Assembly (NCBI RefSeq): GCF_003991355.1
Contig: NZ_RCSU01000004.1
Coordinates: 248,001 to 312,000, forward strand
Reading direction: 5' to 3'
DNA: 64,000 nt
Source of the DNA: Pseudoflavitalea rhizosphaerae
GTDB taxonomy: Bacteria; Bacteroidota; Bacteroidia; Chitinophagales; Chitinophagaceae
Shown: one piece after another, positions 42,646 through 51,814 of the stretch
How positions within the stretch are numbered: position 1 is the stretch's first letter
Layout of the letters: the number at the start of each line of letters is the position of its first letter
Made by a program: the position numbers and the translations under genes
Notes under the pieces: model-generated
What the model saw: only the letters and a program-made list of their open reading frames with translations
What the model was told of the DNA's origin: nothing
Database searches by the model: none

Positions 42646-44940
42646 TTAGAATGGATATCCAATTGCAATATTATAAATGAGATTTTCCCTTCTCCATGCC
42701 GCACTTCCAAATTGTATCTGATCGATCACCCATCTTTCTTTTTCCGGGTACCATGGCTTCCGCAACGGGAATGCCACATCGAGTCGCAGAATAAGAATGC
42801 TCACGTCTACCCGCAGACCGATACCAGCGCCTACTGCCAGTTCTTTGAACCAGTCTTTCGAGATGGCGGCGCCTGGTTTATTGGGATTATCACGATACAA
42901 CCAGATATTACCGGCATCAATAAACGCAGCTGCGTGGAAGATGCTATAGATCTTCGTTCTGAATTCTGTATTCAATTCCAGTTTAATATCGCCGCTTTGG
43001 TCTGCGATGAGTGAGTCATTGCCAATATAGGTCCCGGGCCCGAGTGCGCGTGTGCGGAATGCGCGGAGACTGTTATTGCCGCCAATGAAGAATTGTTTTA
43101 CATAAGGCAGTTCCCTGGAATTGCCATAGGGATAACCTACGCCAAGGATGATTCTGTTGGCCCAGGTTGAATTATCGCCGGCACGCCGGTAAACACGGAA
43201 ATCGCCTTCAGCTTTGAGGTACTGGGAGAATTCCTTGCCGAATATTTTCGATGGATTGGAAGGATTGCCGCCTCCCTTAATGAGGCCGGCCAGGTTGCCC
43301 CCGAGATCTACCGTGCCGCTGAAGTAAAGCGCATCGATATTCCTTCCTTCTGCAAGCCCATTGTATGTCCAGTTATAATTCGATCCCAGGATGAATTGTT
43401 TTTCTATTACTTTTTTCAGGTTTGCATTGGTGTCTGCAGCCGCCGCATATTCATTGCTGACGGAAACCGGTTGAACGTAATTGACTGCGATGGGATTGAA
43501 TGTGTGTTCTTTTTTCAACGATTCTTTCCAGGAATAGCCGTAGGAAGCGCGGAAAGAATTCATCGTATATAATTTCTGTTTATTGAGGATGTCGTAAGCC
43601 AGTGTGACGGTGGTTTTGGGAACGAAGCCACCTTTCTTGTTGATCTGTACAAATGGAATAAGGAACCTTGGGAACGACATGCTGGCTTCCAGTCCTGCGC
43701 GGTATACATTGTATCCTTTCTGTGCAGCGCTGTACTGCACTTCCGCACCACCTGAGGCGCTTACTGTGAAGAGCTCTCCGGCGCGGAAAGTATTGCGGTT
43801 GCGCCAGGCAAGTGTGAGCTGCCCTCCGGCCAGGTTATTGGATTTGGTGGTGCCTGTCACTTCAAGCCGTAAAGATTTTTTCGGATAAGGGGTGAGATAA
43901 TAAAAGGCGTTCAGTTGCGAGAAGGGGCCATCGGCTACTTCGAAGCGGTTCTTCACAAATTTGAACACGCCCATTGTGACCAGCCTGTTGAGGGAAAGGT
44001 TATGGTCTGTTCGGTTGTATACGTCGCCCTGGTCAAATTGCATCGATTGCAGGAAGAGTTTCGGTTTGTATTTTTTCTGGCGGTCGTATACGTAGAAGCC
44101 ATTGTAGAAGACGGCATTCTTCTTACTGGTATCATCACCTGCCACATTCAGGCGGTAGTTGCTATAGAGATAAATGTCCTTGATGGTATAGAGCTCTTTT
44201 GCATTTTTTGGTGTTGCCTGTTTCAGCATTACAAAGAGGTTCACCTTATGATCGCCGATGGTGCTGTCTGCATCTATCAGCAGGAAGTCCGGGCTGAAGA
44301 AATAGAATCCGTTCTCTTTGAGTACGCCGTCGATCCGCGTGCGTTCATCCTTGATCATTTCCAGGTTGAAGGGACGGCCGGGTTGCAGCAGGGTTGTGGG
44401 TACTGTGCTGAGAATGGAGCTGCCGATGAAAGAACTGGAGTCTACTTCAAATGCCACTTTATTGATGGTGTATTGCGGTGCTGCATTCACGGTGTAGATC
44501 ATGCGCGCTTTACGGCGCTTTACGATAGTGTCCGCTGTTACGGTGCTGCGGAAATAGCCGCGGTTGTCGAGCGTATTGGCGAGGATCTCGGCATTCCTGG
44601 TCATACTCACACTGCTGAGCACTACCGGCGCTTCTCCGAATTTGTATTTCAGCTTACCGCGGAGGCCTGTCTCTTTTTTGGGATTGCCTGCCAGGTTGTA
44701 GGCCAGGAGACGGATGCGCATGCCGAGCATTTTACGGTTGGGCCTTGGCCGGGTGAGCGCTTCCAGATCGGTGGTCAATACTTTTCTTTCCTTCCTGCTC
44801 ACGGTTGGGCCGTCCACTTTTACAGTAGCGCCGAGGTATAAGCTTTCACCTGCGGGCAAATACTTTGTATTGCTGCAACTTGCCATACCGGTTACCAGCG
44901 TAACAATGGCCAATGCCTGTATGAATGTTCTATTGTTCAC
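42646..44940 (-). CDS. tamL: TamL, lipoprotein BamA/TamA-family outer membrane assembly protein
   Basis: 764 aa from GTG 44940, which gives a standard lipoprotein signal (IQALAIVTLVTGMASC) and an 11-base overlap with the tamB stop; GTG 44982 would add 14 residues and enlarge the overlap to 53 bases. POTRA-like repeats (about 25-320) lead to a 16-strand Omp85 barrel, with the conserved lid-lock region as FFIGGNNSLRAFRTRALGPG and the end IGYPF. In Bacteroidota, TamL carries an N-terminal lipid unlike proteobacterial TamA. It works with TamB encoded directly upstream. Confidence 0.9.
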   Translation of the reverse strand: MNNRTFIQALAIVTLVTGMASCSNTKYLPAGESLYLGATVKVDGPTVSRKERKVLTTDLEALTRPRPNRKMLGMRIRLLAYNLAGNPKKETGLRGKLKYKFGEAPVVLSSVSMTRNAEILANTLDNRGYFRSTVTADTIVKRRKARMIYTVNAAPQYTINKVAFEVDSSSFIGSSILSTVPTTLLQPGRPFNLEMIKDERTRIDGVLKENGFYFFSPDFLLIDADSTIGDHKVNLFVMLKQATPKNAKELYTIKDIYLYSNYRLNVAGDDTSKKNAVFYNGFYVYDRQKKYKPKLFLQSMQFDQGDVYNRTDHNLSLNRLVTMGVFKFVKNRFEVADGPFSQLNAFYYLTPYPKKSLRLEVTGTTKSNNLAGGQLTLAWRNRNTFRAGELFTVSASGGAEVQYSAAQKGYNVYRAGLEASMSFPRFLIPFVQINKKGGFVPKTTVTLAYDILNKQKLYTMNSFRASYGYSWKESLKKEHTFNPIAVNYVQPVSVSNEYAAAADTNANLKKVIEKQFILGSNYNWTYNGLAEGRNIDALYFSGTVDLGGNLAGLIKGGGNPSNPSKIFGKEFSQYLKAEGDFRVYRRAGDNSTWANRIILGVGYPYGNSRELPYVKQFFIGGNNSLRAFRTRALGPGTYIGNDSLIADQSGDIKLELNTEFRTKIYSIFHAAAFIDAGNIWLYRDNPNKPGAAISKDWFKELAVGAGIGLRVDVSILILRLDVAFPLRKPWYPEKERWVIDQIQFGSAAWRRENLIYNIAIGYPF

Positions 44941-47900
44941 CTGGTTGATTATTCTTTTGTTGTTCCGTTTCTGATTTTTCACGGGCTTCCTTCAATCTTT
45001 CTTCTCTCTCTTTTTCCTCTTTTTCTTCATTGGCTTTCCTGCGTGCTTCGCGTTGTGATCTCAATCTTTCCTTTTCTTTTTTCGATCTGAAGATCTGGCG
45101 GAACTTGTTATAGTCGAGTGTGATCACAATACCCACCCCGGTTTCGATGATATAACCTTCGAGGATGCCTTCATATTCATTCTTGCGATAGGCGCGGAGG
45201 GCATAGCGGCCATCGCGGCTCAGTTTATAATCCAGTTGCACATTCTCTGCCAGGTTGGTGGCTTCGCGGTTGGCATTGGGATTTTCCAGTGCGAAGTTAC
45301 TGCCAACGGTAACGGTCAGCCGGTCGTTGAGCAGGTTCTTGCTCACGGCAACGTTGAGGTCAGTTCTGTTCCGTTTTTCGCCGGTGGTATAGTCTTCAGA
45401 AGACTCAAGATCGAAATTGATATCTACACCTTCGATGAGATTGGAGGCAAGCGAGTTCAGTTGTTCGGAGAGCAACTTACTCACACTCTGGCGGGCGAAA
45501 CCTTCAGCCGTCATGGCGCTGTTGCCGGTGGAGAAGGGGTTGTCTCCGATAAAATGGTTGAGCAGCAAGAGGGCAAACACCTGCTTGTTGAGTTCGGAAG
45601 GTTCCTGCCGCAATTGCTCCAGCCTGGTATTCGATGCGGTGATGATCTCCTTGTCTACATTGTAATTCTTGTTATCGGGTAACTGAATATCGAATTTGAG
45701 ATTGGGTTTGAGCAGTTCGCCGGTCATGATCAGGTGTACTTCAAAGGGTAGGCGTTGACGATATGTATTGCGTTTGGTATCTGTTTCGGAGCTGAGTTGT
45801 TTTTCCACCAGGTCGATAGGCGCAGTGTTGGCGATATAAATGGCGGTGAGGTCAACAGTAGCGCTGGTGGGATCTCCCTGCCAGGTGATACGGCTTCCTT
45901 TCTGGATATTGAATTTCCGTTTGAGGAAGTTCACGCTGAGGTCGTAACTGCCTTCATTGAGCTCGTAGGTGCCGGTCATGGTGATCTTGCCACTGGGGTC
46001 GATGGCGGTATTGAGATTGGCTTCGCCTTTCACTTTCAGCAGGTCGCCATTGGCTTCATCGATGATTAGGTTGAAAGTGGCGTTCTTGTCAACCGTTACA
46101 TTCACGTTCACGTCAAAGTCGCGGATGGCGGCGGTATTGAGACTGTCGAATCCTGCATCGGCAAAGAGCGTATCCTGCTCCATATTGTCGCGGTCCACAA
46201 AACGTACGATACCCTGCCTGTCCTGCACTGCGGGGTCATCCTGCGGGAGGATCACAGTGAGTTCCGTTTTCTCGTTTACTTTAAGTGTACCATCTACTAC
46301 AGGGTGCAGGTCTGTGCCGGTAATATTGAGGCGGCTGTTGAAGAACAGGCGGCCGTAATAGAGGTCGTTATCTTTTTTAGTGGTGCTCAGCGCCTGGAAA
46401 TTATCGGCGTTGAATTTGAGATCGAAACGGTATTGTGTGAAGTCTTTCGTAAACACCTGTCCATCCAGCGTGGCTTTATTGTTCACGGAATCAGTAATTG
46501 TGAAATTATCGAAAAGGATCCCATCGCTGTTCATCACGATCTTCTGCTGGTCGATAGCTACAAAGCTGTTCATGATGGCGGGCATGGTGCGCACTTTATT
46601 GAACTGCAATTGTCCGTCTATTTTTGGTGCGCTGGTGGTTCCGCTTACATCAAATCCACCGTTCACTGTGCCGGAGGAATTGCGGAGATTGCCAAAGGTG
46701 AGCCCGTCGATGGATTTCATCTGCAAAGTGCGGAGGTCCAGTCTGGCCTTGATGCTACCGTCAGCGCCGGGATTGATGAGATAGTTGCCTTTCAGGTTCA
46801 CATCGTTACCCTGACCTGTAAGCGTAATATCCGCTTCGTAATTGTTTTGCTGTGGATTGCTCACCAGCACCCTGAGGTCACCGAGCGTGTCTTTGTTCAC
46901 ACTGGCATTGTTGATGGTGAGGTCACCCACGAATGTCATGTCTTTGGTGAGATCGTGCAATGTTACTTTCCCATTCAGTTCACCGTCTGCAATGGCAGTG
47001 TCTGGTTTGATGAAACGGAGCAATGTGCCGATTCGGAACTTCGAGAAGCTCACATCCAGCGGCTGCCCGGGCTGATCTTGCAGTGTGGCTATCTGCAGGC
47101 TTTGTCCGTTCTGGCTGAGGTTGAAGTTCTCTGCAACGATATTGTTGGTATCGATGATGATTTTATTGCCTGTGGTGATATTCCATTTTTCTTTATTCAG
47201 CAACAGTGAATCCGGTTTGAGTGAGAACTGGTAGCTTTTGTTGGTCAGCTGTGCAAACAGTCCTTCGATATGGTAATTGGTGGTATCGCCTTTGTCTCGG
47301 GTATTCACCGCGAAATCAATTTTGTTATTGGCGAGGTCTGCATCCAGGTTGGTATTGTAGATAGCAAGACTGCTGCCCATATTGAATTTGCTCAGGCTGC
47401 TGCGAACCTGCAGTGCATTATTCCTGTTTTCTGCTGTGATCACCAGCCCCTGTACCTGGTTGGCGCCATAGGTAACGGCGGGTGCGGTAAATAGCACTTG
47501 TGTATTGCCGTTACCGGAGAAATGACCATCCAGTTTCACTGTATCCAGTTGTTTGAGGTCCGGAGCCAGTATCTTCCATTGATTGAAATTGGCGATAGTG
47601 GCCGCAATGCGGAAATCATAACTGGAATCCAGGCTCACAGAGTCCGGAACGATATCGAAATAAGGATCGATAGTTTTCTGGAAGATCTTACCTGTTTCCG
47701 TGAGCTTGAACCTGCCGTACATTTTTGCATTGATGAGTGAGCTGTTTAATGCAATCACCTGGCCGGTATCGGTTACGGCGGCAGCAAGACTGATGGTATC
47801 GATGGAGAACCGGGTAGCACTGTCTACCAATAGCGAACGGGTTACATAAAGATTGCCATTGAGACTGTCGGGATTAACAGAACGGAAGTCACCGCTCAGA

Positions 47901-50080
47901 TTGCCGCGATAGATGATATTCCTGTCGGTGAAGTTGAGACCTGCAGGTTTAAGACTATCGATCATCAGATTGAATCTGACGGCTGGCCATTCCCCGGCGA
48001 GACTGCCATCGGCATCGAGATTGAAATGGATGGGTTCATTCTGAATGCCTGCCAGAACTTTGAATTCCTGGTGGTCCATACTGCCATCGATGGTAAAATT
48101 GCGATACACATAACCTTTGTAACCGGCGCTGTCCACAGTGCCTTTGATCATCGCTACCATTGTCTCCGGGTTCCTGCCGGCGCCTTCTGCCTTGAGGTGT
48201 AAGGTTAGTTTACCCAGATCGGGTTGTTTCAGCAGTTCCTGCAGGTTGAGTGAACTGGTGGTTACCACCATATCGTATTTCAATTTGTTCTCATCGTCAG
48301 GATGCTGAATTGTTCCTTTCACTGTGGCGTCTCCAGAAGAAGTTTGCAGTTTCAGATCAGTAAGCATATTGGCATAGCTGCCATTGAAACTGCCGCTGAG
48401 ACGCATATGGGCGGGCAGCTTGATATTTTCCGGTAAAGTCTTTGGCGGCAGCATGCCGGTGATGTCTTTATCGCTGCTGCTGATATTACGGATATTGAGA
48501 TTAGCCTGGAGTTTCCTGATATCGGGCAGTCCTTTGATAGTGCCGCTGAGGTCTGCATTGGTATTGCTGAGGCCTTTGATTTTCAGTGCATCTATTTTCA
48601 GATTATTGACAGCGCCGTTCAGTTTGCCGTTGAGGTACCAGGTGGCATTGGGTGTGGTAAAACCTGGAGCGGTACTCAGCATAGGAGCGAATGTGAGTAC
48701 ATCGCGCACGAGAATTCGGCTGTCTCTGACGTCCATGCTCAGCTTCATTCTGCCGATATCTTTACTCAATGCACCAATGGAATCGTACTGAATGGCGATA
48801 TCCCTTTCAACCCTGGTGCCGGGTGTTTCCAGCAGCAGGTTTTTCAGGTAGGCCTGATGGTTAGTATAGGCGAAGCTGGTGCGAAGCTGGTTGAGCCTGA
48901 AATCCTTTTCCTTAAAACTTCCTTTGGTGATGGTGCCGGCGATAGAATCGGTGTGATAATAAACATCGCGGGCATTGAAGATGAAATTCCGGACGTCCAG
49001 GTGCATATAATCCATGCCCTGTTTGGTGCGGGGGCTCTGGTCGTTATCGAATTTGATATTGTTATTGTTCAGGTCAAGGTCCTGCACGGCAAATATCCAG
49101 TCGCTTTGCGATACGGCTTCCGCTTCCTGTTTTGTTTCCTTCGTTACAACCTTTGATTGTTCTGTTTTCCCGAGCCGGAGGGCTACGGTGGTTTCCAGTA
49201 ACTGCAATTTGTCGAGCCCGATACGTTGTTTGGCGAGATCGATCTTTTCTGCATCCACATTGAGCTTTCCCAGGCGGAGCAGGGCGTAGAGCGCGGATAC
49301 ATCGTTGCCGTAATCCAGGTTACAGTTCTCGAGCATCACCCGCCGCACATCTATATCGAAGGCCGTGGGCGTTTGTGCATCGGCGATATCTTCAGCGGCC
49401 GGCTCTGATTCCAGTAGGGGCTTGCGCTGGTAGATCTTCGCATCAAGTCCTTTCAGGCTTACCAGCGGCACGGCATATTTGTTTTTGCCGGGATCGAAGG
49501 TTTTGATATTGGTTTCCAGCTGTGAAAAATACACCTGCATATCATTGCCGCTGACGGCATCCACGAATTTTGCGCGGATATCTTCCAGCATGATATGGTT
49601 GAGTGAGATTGTCATGCCGGATGTATCGGTGGTTGGAGGCTGCGGCTCTTTGGAAGCGAAGGCATCCACTATGAACTGGAAATTGAAAATGGTATCAGGC
49701 AGGTTTCGGTTGATATTGGCCGTTACCTGCTTCAGGTAGATATCGCTCACTGATACTTCGCTGCTGAGCAGTTTCCACATATTGATATTCACGCGGAGTT
49801 GCCCGGTATACAGCAGGGTATCTTTCTTCTGGTCTTCTATGTATACTTTTTCCAGTGATACGGAAGTAGGGAAGCGGATGAAGAGCCTGTCGATCTCCAC
49901 TTTTGTATTGAGCTTTTTGGAGAGCCAGTTGGTGGCTTTTCCTTTGGCCCAGTTCTGAACCGGCTCTATCTGGATCAGCACGATGAGGATGAGCAATACA
50001 CCCAACAGTATCAGGACCGTTTTCAAAACGATCCTTCCAATCTTCTTCGTCCAGTAAAATACAGGTTTGGGTGAATTCAC
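44930..50080 (-). CDS. tamB: TamB-like translocation and assembly module protein
   Basis: 1716 aa from GTG 50080. An N-terminal membrane helix (VLKTVLILLGVLLILIVLI) is followed by QNWAKGKATNWLSKKLNTKV, the usual TamB entry, then about 1300 residues of repeated beta strands (a hydrophobic groove thought to move lipids or assist barrel assembly) and the C-terminal DUF490/TamB domain (about 1300-1650; SYDLSVNFLKRKFNIQKGS, ITWQGDPTSATVDLTAIYIA). The Lys/Glu-rich tail (RRKANEEKEEKERE) is long and charged. It overlaps tamL, so both are made together. Confidence 0.9.
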   Translation of the reverse strand: MNSPKPVFYWTKKIGRIVLKTVLILLGVLLILIVLIQIEPVQNWAKGKATNWLSKKLNTKVEIDRLFIRFPTSVSLEKVYIEDQKKDTLLYTGQLRVNINMWKLLSSEVSVSDIYLKQVTANINRNLPDTIFNFQFIVDAFASKEPQPPTTDTSGMTISLNHIMLEDIRAKFVDAVSGNDMQVYFSQLETNIKTFDPGKNKYAVPLVSLKGLDAKIYQRKPLLESEPAAEDIADAQTPTAFDIDVRRVMLENCNLDYGNDVSALYALLRLGKLNVDAEKIDLAKQRIGLDKLQLLETTVALRLGKTEQSKVVTKETKQEAEAVSQSDWIFAVQDLDLNNNNIKFDNDQSPRTKQGMDYMHLDVRNFIFNARDVYYHTDSIAGTITKGSFKEKDFRLNQLRTSFAYTNHQAYLKNLLLETPGTRVERDIAIQYDSIGALSKDIGRMKLSMDVRDSRILVRDVLTFAPMLSTAPGFTTPNATWYLNGKLNGAVNNLKIDALKIKGLSNTNADLSGTIKGLPDIRKLQANLNIRNISSSDKDITGMLPPKTLPENIKLPAHMRLSGSFNGSYANMLTDLKLQTSSGDATVKGTIQHPDDENKLKYDMVVTTSSLNLQELLKQPDLGKLTLHLKAEGAGRNPETMVAMIKGTVDSAGYKGYVYRNFTIDGSMDHQEFKVLAGIQNEPIHFNLDADGSLAGEWPAVRFNLMIDSLKPAGLNFTDRNIIYRGNLSGDFRSVNPDSLNGNLYVTRSLLVDSATRFSIDTISLAAAVTDTGQVIALNSSLINAKMYGRFKLTETGKIFQKTIDPYFDIVPDSVSLDSSYDFRIAATIANFNQWKILAPDLKQLDTVKLDGHFSGNGNTQVLFTAPAVTYGANQVQGLVITAENRNNALQVRSSLSKFNMGSSLAIYNTNLDADLANNKIDFAVNTRDKGDTTNYHIEGLFAQLTNKSYQFSLKPDSLLLNKEKWNITTGNKIIIDTNNIVAENFNLSQNGQSLQIATLQDQPGQPLDVSFSKFRIGTLLRFIKPDTAIADGELNGKVTLHDLTKDMTFVGDLTINNASVNKDTLGDLRVLVSNPQQNNYEADITLTGQGNDVNLKGNYLINPGADGSIKARLDLRTLQMKSIDGLTFGNLRNSSGTVNGGFDVSGTTSAPKIDGQLQFNKVRTMPAIMNSFVAIDQQKIVMNSDGILFDNFTITDSVNNKATLDGQVFTKDFTQYRFDLKFNADNFQALSTTKKDNDLYYGRLFFNSRLNITGTDLHPVVDGTLKVNEKTELTVILPQDDPAVQDRQGIVRFVDRDNMEQDTLFADAGFDSLNTAAIRDFDVNVNVTVDKNATFNLIIDEANGDLLKVKGEANLNTAIDPSGKITMTGTYELNEGSYDLSVNFLKRKFNIQKGSRITWQGDPTSATVDLTAIYIANTAPIDLVEKQLSSETDTKRNTYRQRLPFEVHLIMTGELLKPNLKFDIQLPDNKNYNVDKEIITASNTRLEQLRQEPSELNKQVFALLLLNHFIGDNPFSTGNSAMTAEGFARQSVSKLLSEQLNSLASNLIEGVDINFDLESSEDYTTGEKRNRTDLNVAVSKNLLNDRLTVTVGSNFALENPNANREATNLAENVQLDYKLSRDGRYALRAYRKNEYEGILEGYIIETGVGIVITLDYNKFRQIFRSKKEKERLRSQREARRKANEEKEEKEREERLKEAREKSETEQQKNNQPGEQ

Positions 50081-50200
50081 AAATTACTCGTATTGTATGC
50101 TTTAATGATTCAAAAACTGAACCGTTCGTATCAATACAAACAGCATTCTAGCAGTTGGTGGCAGAGGGGTGATGGAAAACCGTGGAGTTTATGCTACAAT

Positions 50201-51322
50201 CTACGGAATCTTTCCATAAATCTTCTGAGTAAGAAGATAATATGGCCAGAGGCCATGATGAATAAAGATGCGGTTGCCACTGTCGGGATATTTTTCCAGG
50301 TATTCCGCATCGGGTTGTAAAACGATGGGCACACCGGCCCTGGTGAAATTCATATTGGGAGCATAGACGGGTTCCTTCAATTGCGGCATGGCCTTCCTTA
50401 CTTGTTTGCTGATGTCTTTACCCAGGTATTTGGTGAACACGCGCTGAGCTTTATTGCTCTTGCGGTTCATGCGGCCATACACGCGTTTGAGATAGAGACG
50501 AACAATGAAACTCTGTTTCTTCAATTGTTTCTCCATATCGGTAAAGGGATTGAGATTATTGAAATCCCTTAGTGTTTGCAGGGAGAATGGTGTTTCAGGC
50601 ACCCAGTCCAGCGCGTTCACTACCGTATATCCCCAACCGTTGCGGGTGATATAGTCATAATCATAACCATAGTAAAGATTGCCTGGTTTGGGCGCAGCCC
50701 CATTATAGCTTTTGAATAACAGGTCCTTTGGAAGCCTGCCTGCTTCCTGTTCATAATGCAGGTAGGAGCGGGTCAGAATAGCGATAGCGCCTCCCTGGCT
50801 ATGACCGGTAACGATCACCTGCTTCGTATGATACTGGCTGTTATATTCCCGGATCTTTGCTGCCATTTCGGGCGCCATGGTTGCCAGGCAGATGGTCCAA
50901 CCAACATGAACATTGGCTTTGGGATCTGATGCCAGTTTATAATCGAAAATGGTGCTGTCGTTCAACTGGAGACTTCCTGTAGCGGGGATCATAGCGGAGT
51001 AGAAATTGGCCAGCCAGCTGATAGGTTTTCTGGTGGTGCCGCGAATGCTGATCACAATAGTTGACCTGGAGGCATTGGTCCAGAGTTCCCAACGATTGTC
51101 AAGCGGGCTTTCCTTTGAGCGGAATTCTATTTTGAATTGTTCAGGGGCGGGGAAACTGGCGCTGGTAGCGGAGTCTACCTGCCTGGCGGTGATCCTCAGC
51201 ATTTCCATATATTCTTCAGCGTCAAATCCTGGTTGAAGTTGCCGGGCTGAAGCGGTCTGTAAACATATAAGCACTGAAAAGAGCAGGAAACCTGCCCGCA
51301 ATTGTTGAACGAACCATTTCAT
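50201..51322 (-). CDS. Exported class 3 lipase-family hydrolase
   Basis: 373 aa. Signal peptide (GFLLFSVLICLQTASA). A lipase_3 alpha/beta hydrolase fold: oxyanion region VISIRGTTRKP, nucleophile elbow VTGHSQGGAIA, a likely Asp in NALDWVPETPF, and a His near the end (FIHHGLWPYY). Substrate may be a lipid or other ester. It is 121 bp downstream of the divergent tamB start. No obvious chaperone or partner. Confidence 0.82.
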   Translation of the reverse strand: MKWFVQQLRAGFLLFSVLICLQTASARQLQPGFDAEEYMEMLRITARQVDSATSASFPAPEQFKIEFRSKESPLDNRWELWTNASRSTIVISIRGTTRKPISWLANFYSAMIPATGSLQLNDSTIFDYKLASDPKANVHVGWTICLATMAPEMAAKIREYNSQYHTKQVIVTGHSQGGAIAILTRSYLHYEQEAGRLPKDLLFKSYNGAAPKPGNLYYGYDYDYITRNGWGYTVVNALDWVPETPFSLQTLRDFNNLNPFTDMEKQLKKQSFIVRLYLKRVYGRMNRKSNKAQRVFTKYLGKDISKQVRKAMPQLKEPVYAPNMNFTRAGVPIVLQPDAEYLEKYPDSGNRIFIHHGLWPYYLLTQKIYGKIP

Positions 51323-51411
51323 GGACGTGGAAATTTTAGTTATGGGACTGTATAACTAAAATACCCTAAAAAAATGAAATAGTGAACAGGTTTCCAGCGC
51401 TTTCGATGTTA

Positions 51412-51591
51412 TTATTTCCTTTTATGCGGCTGTTTGTTACTGTGAGGTTTCTGGTTATGGGTGATATCATCGCCCTTGAAATCCTGCTCCTCATTTTTGC
51501 GGCTGTCGAGATTGTCTTTATTCTCCGGCCTCTGTACCGATGGATTGGCCTGTTTCGGATTTGGCTGCTGCCTGTTTGAATTCGTTTTCAT
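51412..51591 (-). CDS. Small hydrophilic protein of unknown function
   Basis: 59 aa from ATG 51591 (MKTNSNRQQPNPKQANPSVQ), rich in Asn, Gln, Lys, Pro and Asp with no hydrophobic stretch. It is longer as an open frame (to 51804), but the upstream part lacks a suitable start. It resembles the protein at 7974-8345 in composition and the NKDN-(I/L) motif. A hydrophilin-like disordered protein is likely; function is unknown. Confidence 0.5.
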   Translation of the reverse strand: MKTNSNRQQPNPKQANPSVQRPENKDNLDSRKNEEQDFKGDDITHNQKPHSNKQPHKRK

Positions 51592-51814
51592 AGCTTCTCT
51601 GTTTAAGATTTTAGTGTAAAACACGGTGCCAGCCTTCAATATTTGTAGACGATAATTCCCAAAAAGTGGAATTTGCTTCGCAGTGTGCATAAAAAAAATC
51701 AAGCCCTTTTCCTGCCTGTGGGCCACAGGCCCGCACTTCAGCTGAAACGCAATTCTGGCATGGTTTTGACCGCCGTACCCTTGCAGAAAATTGATTGCTA
51801 ACAAACCTTACAAT

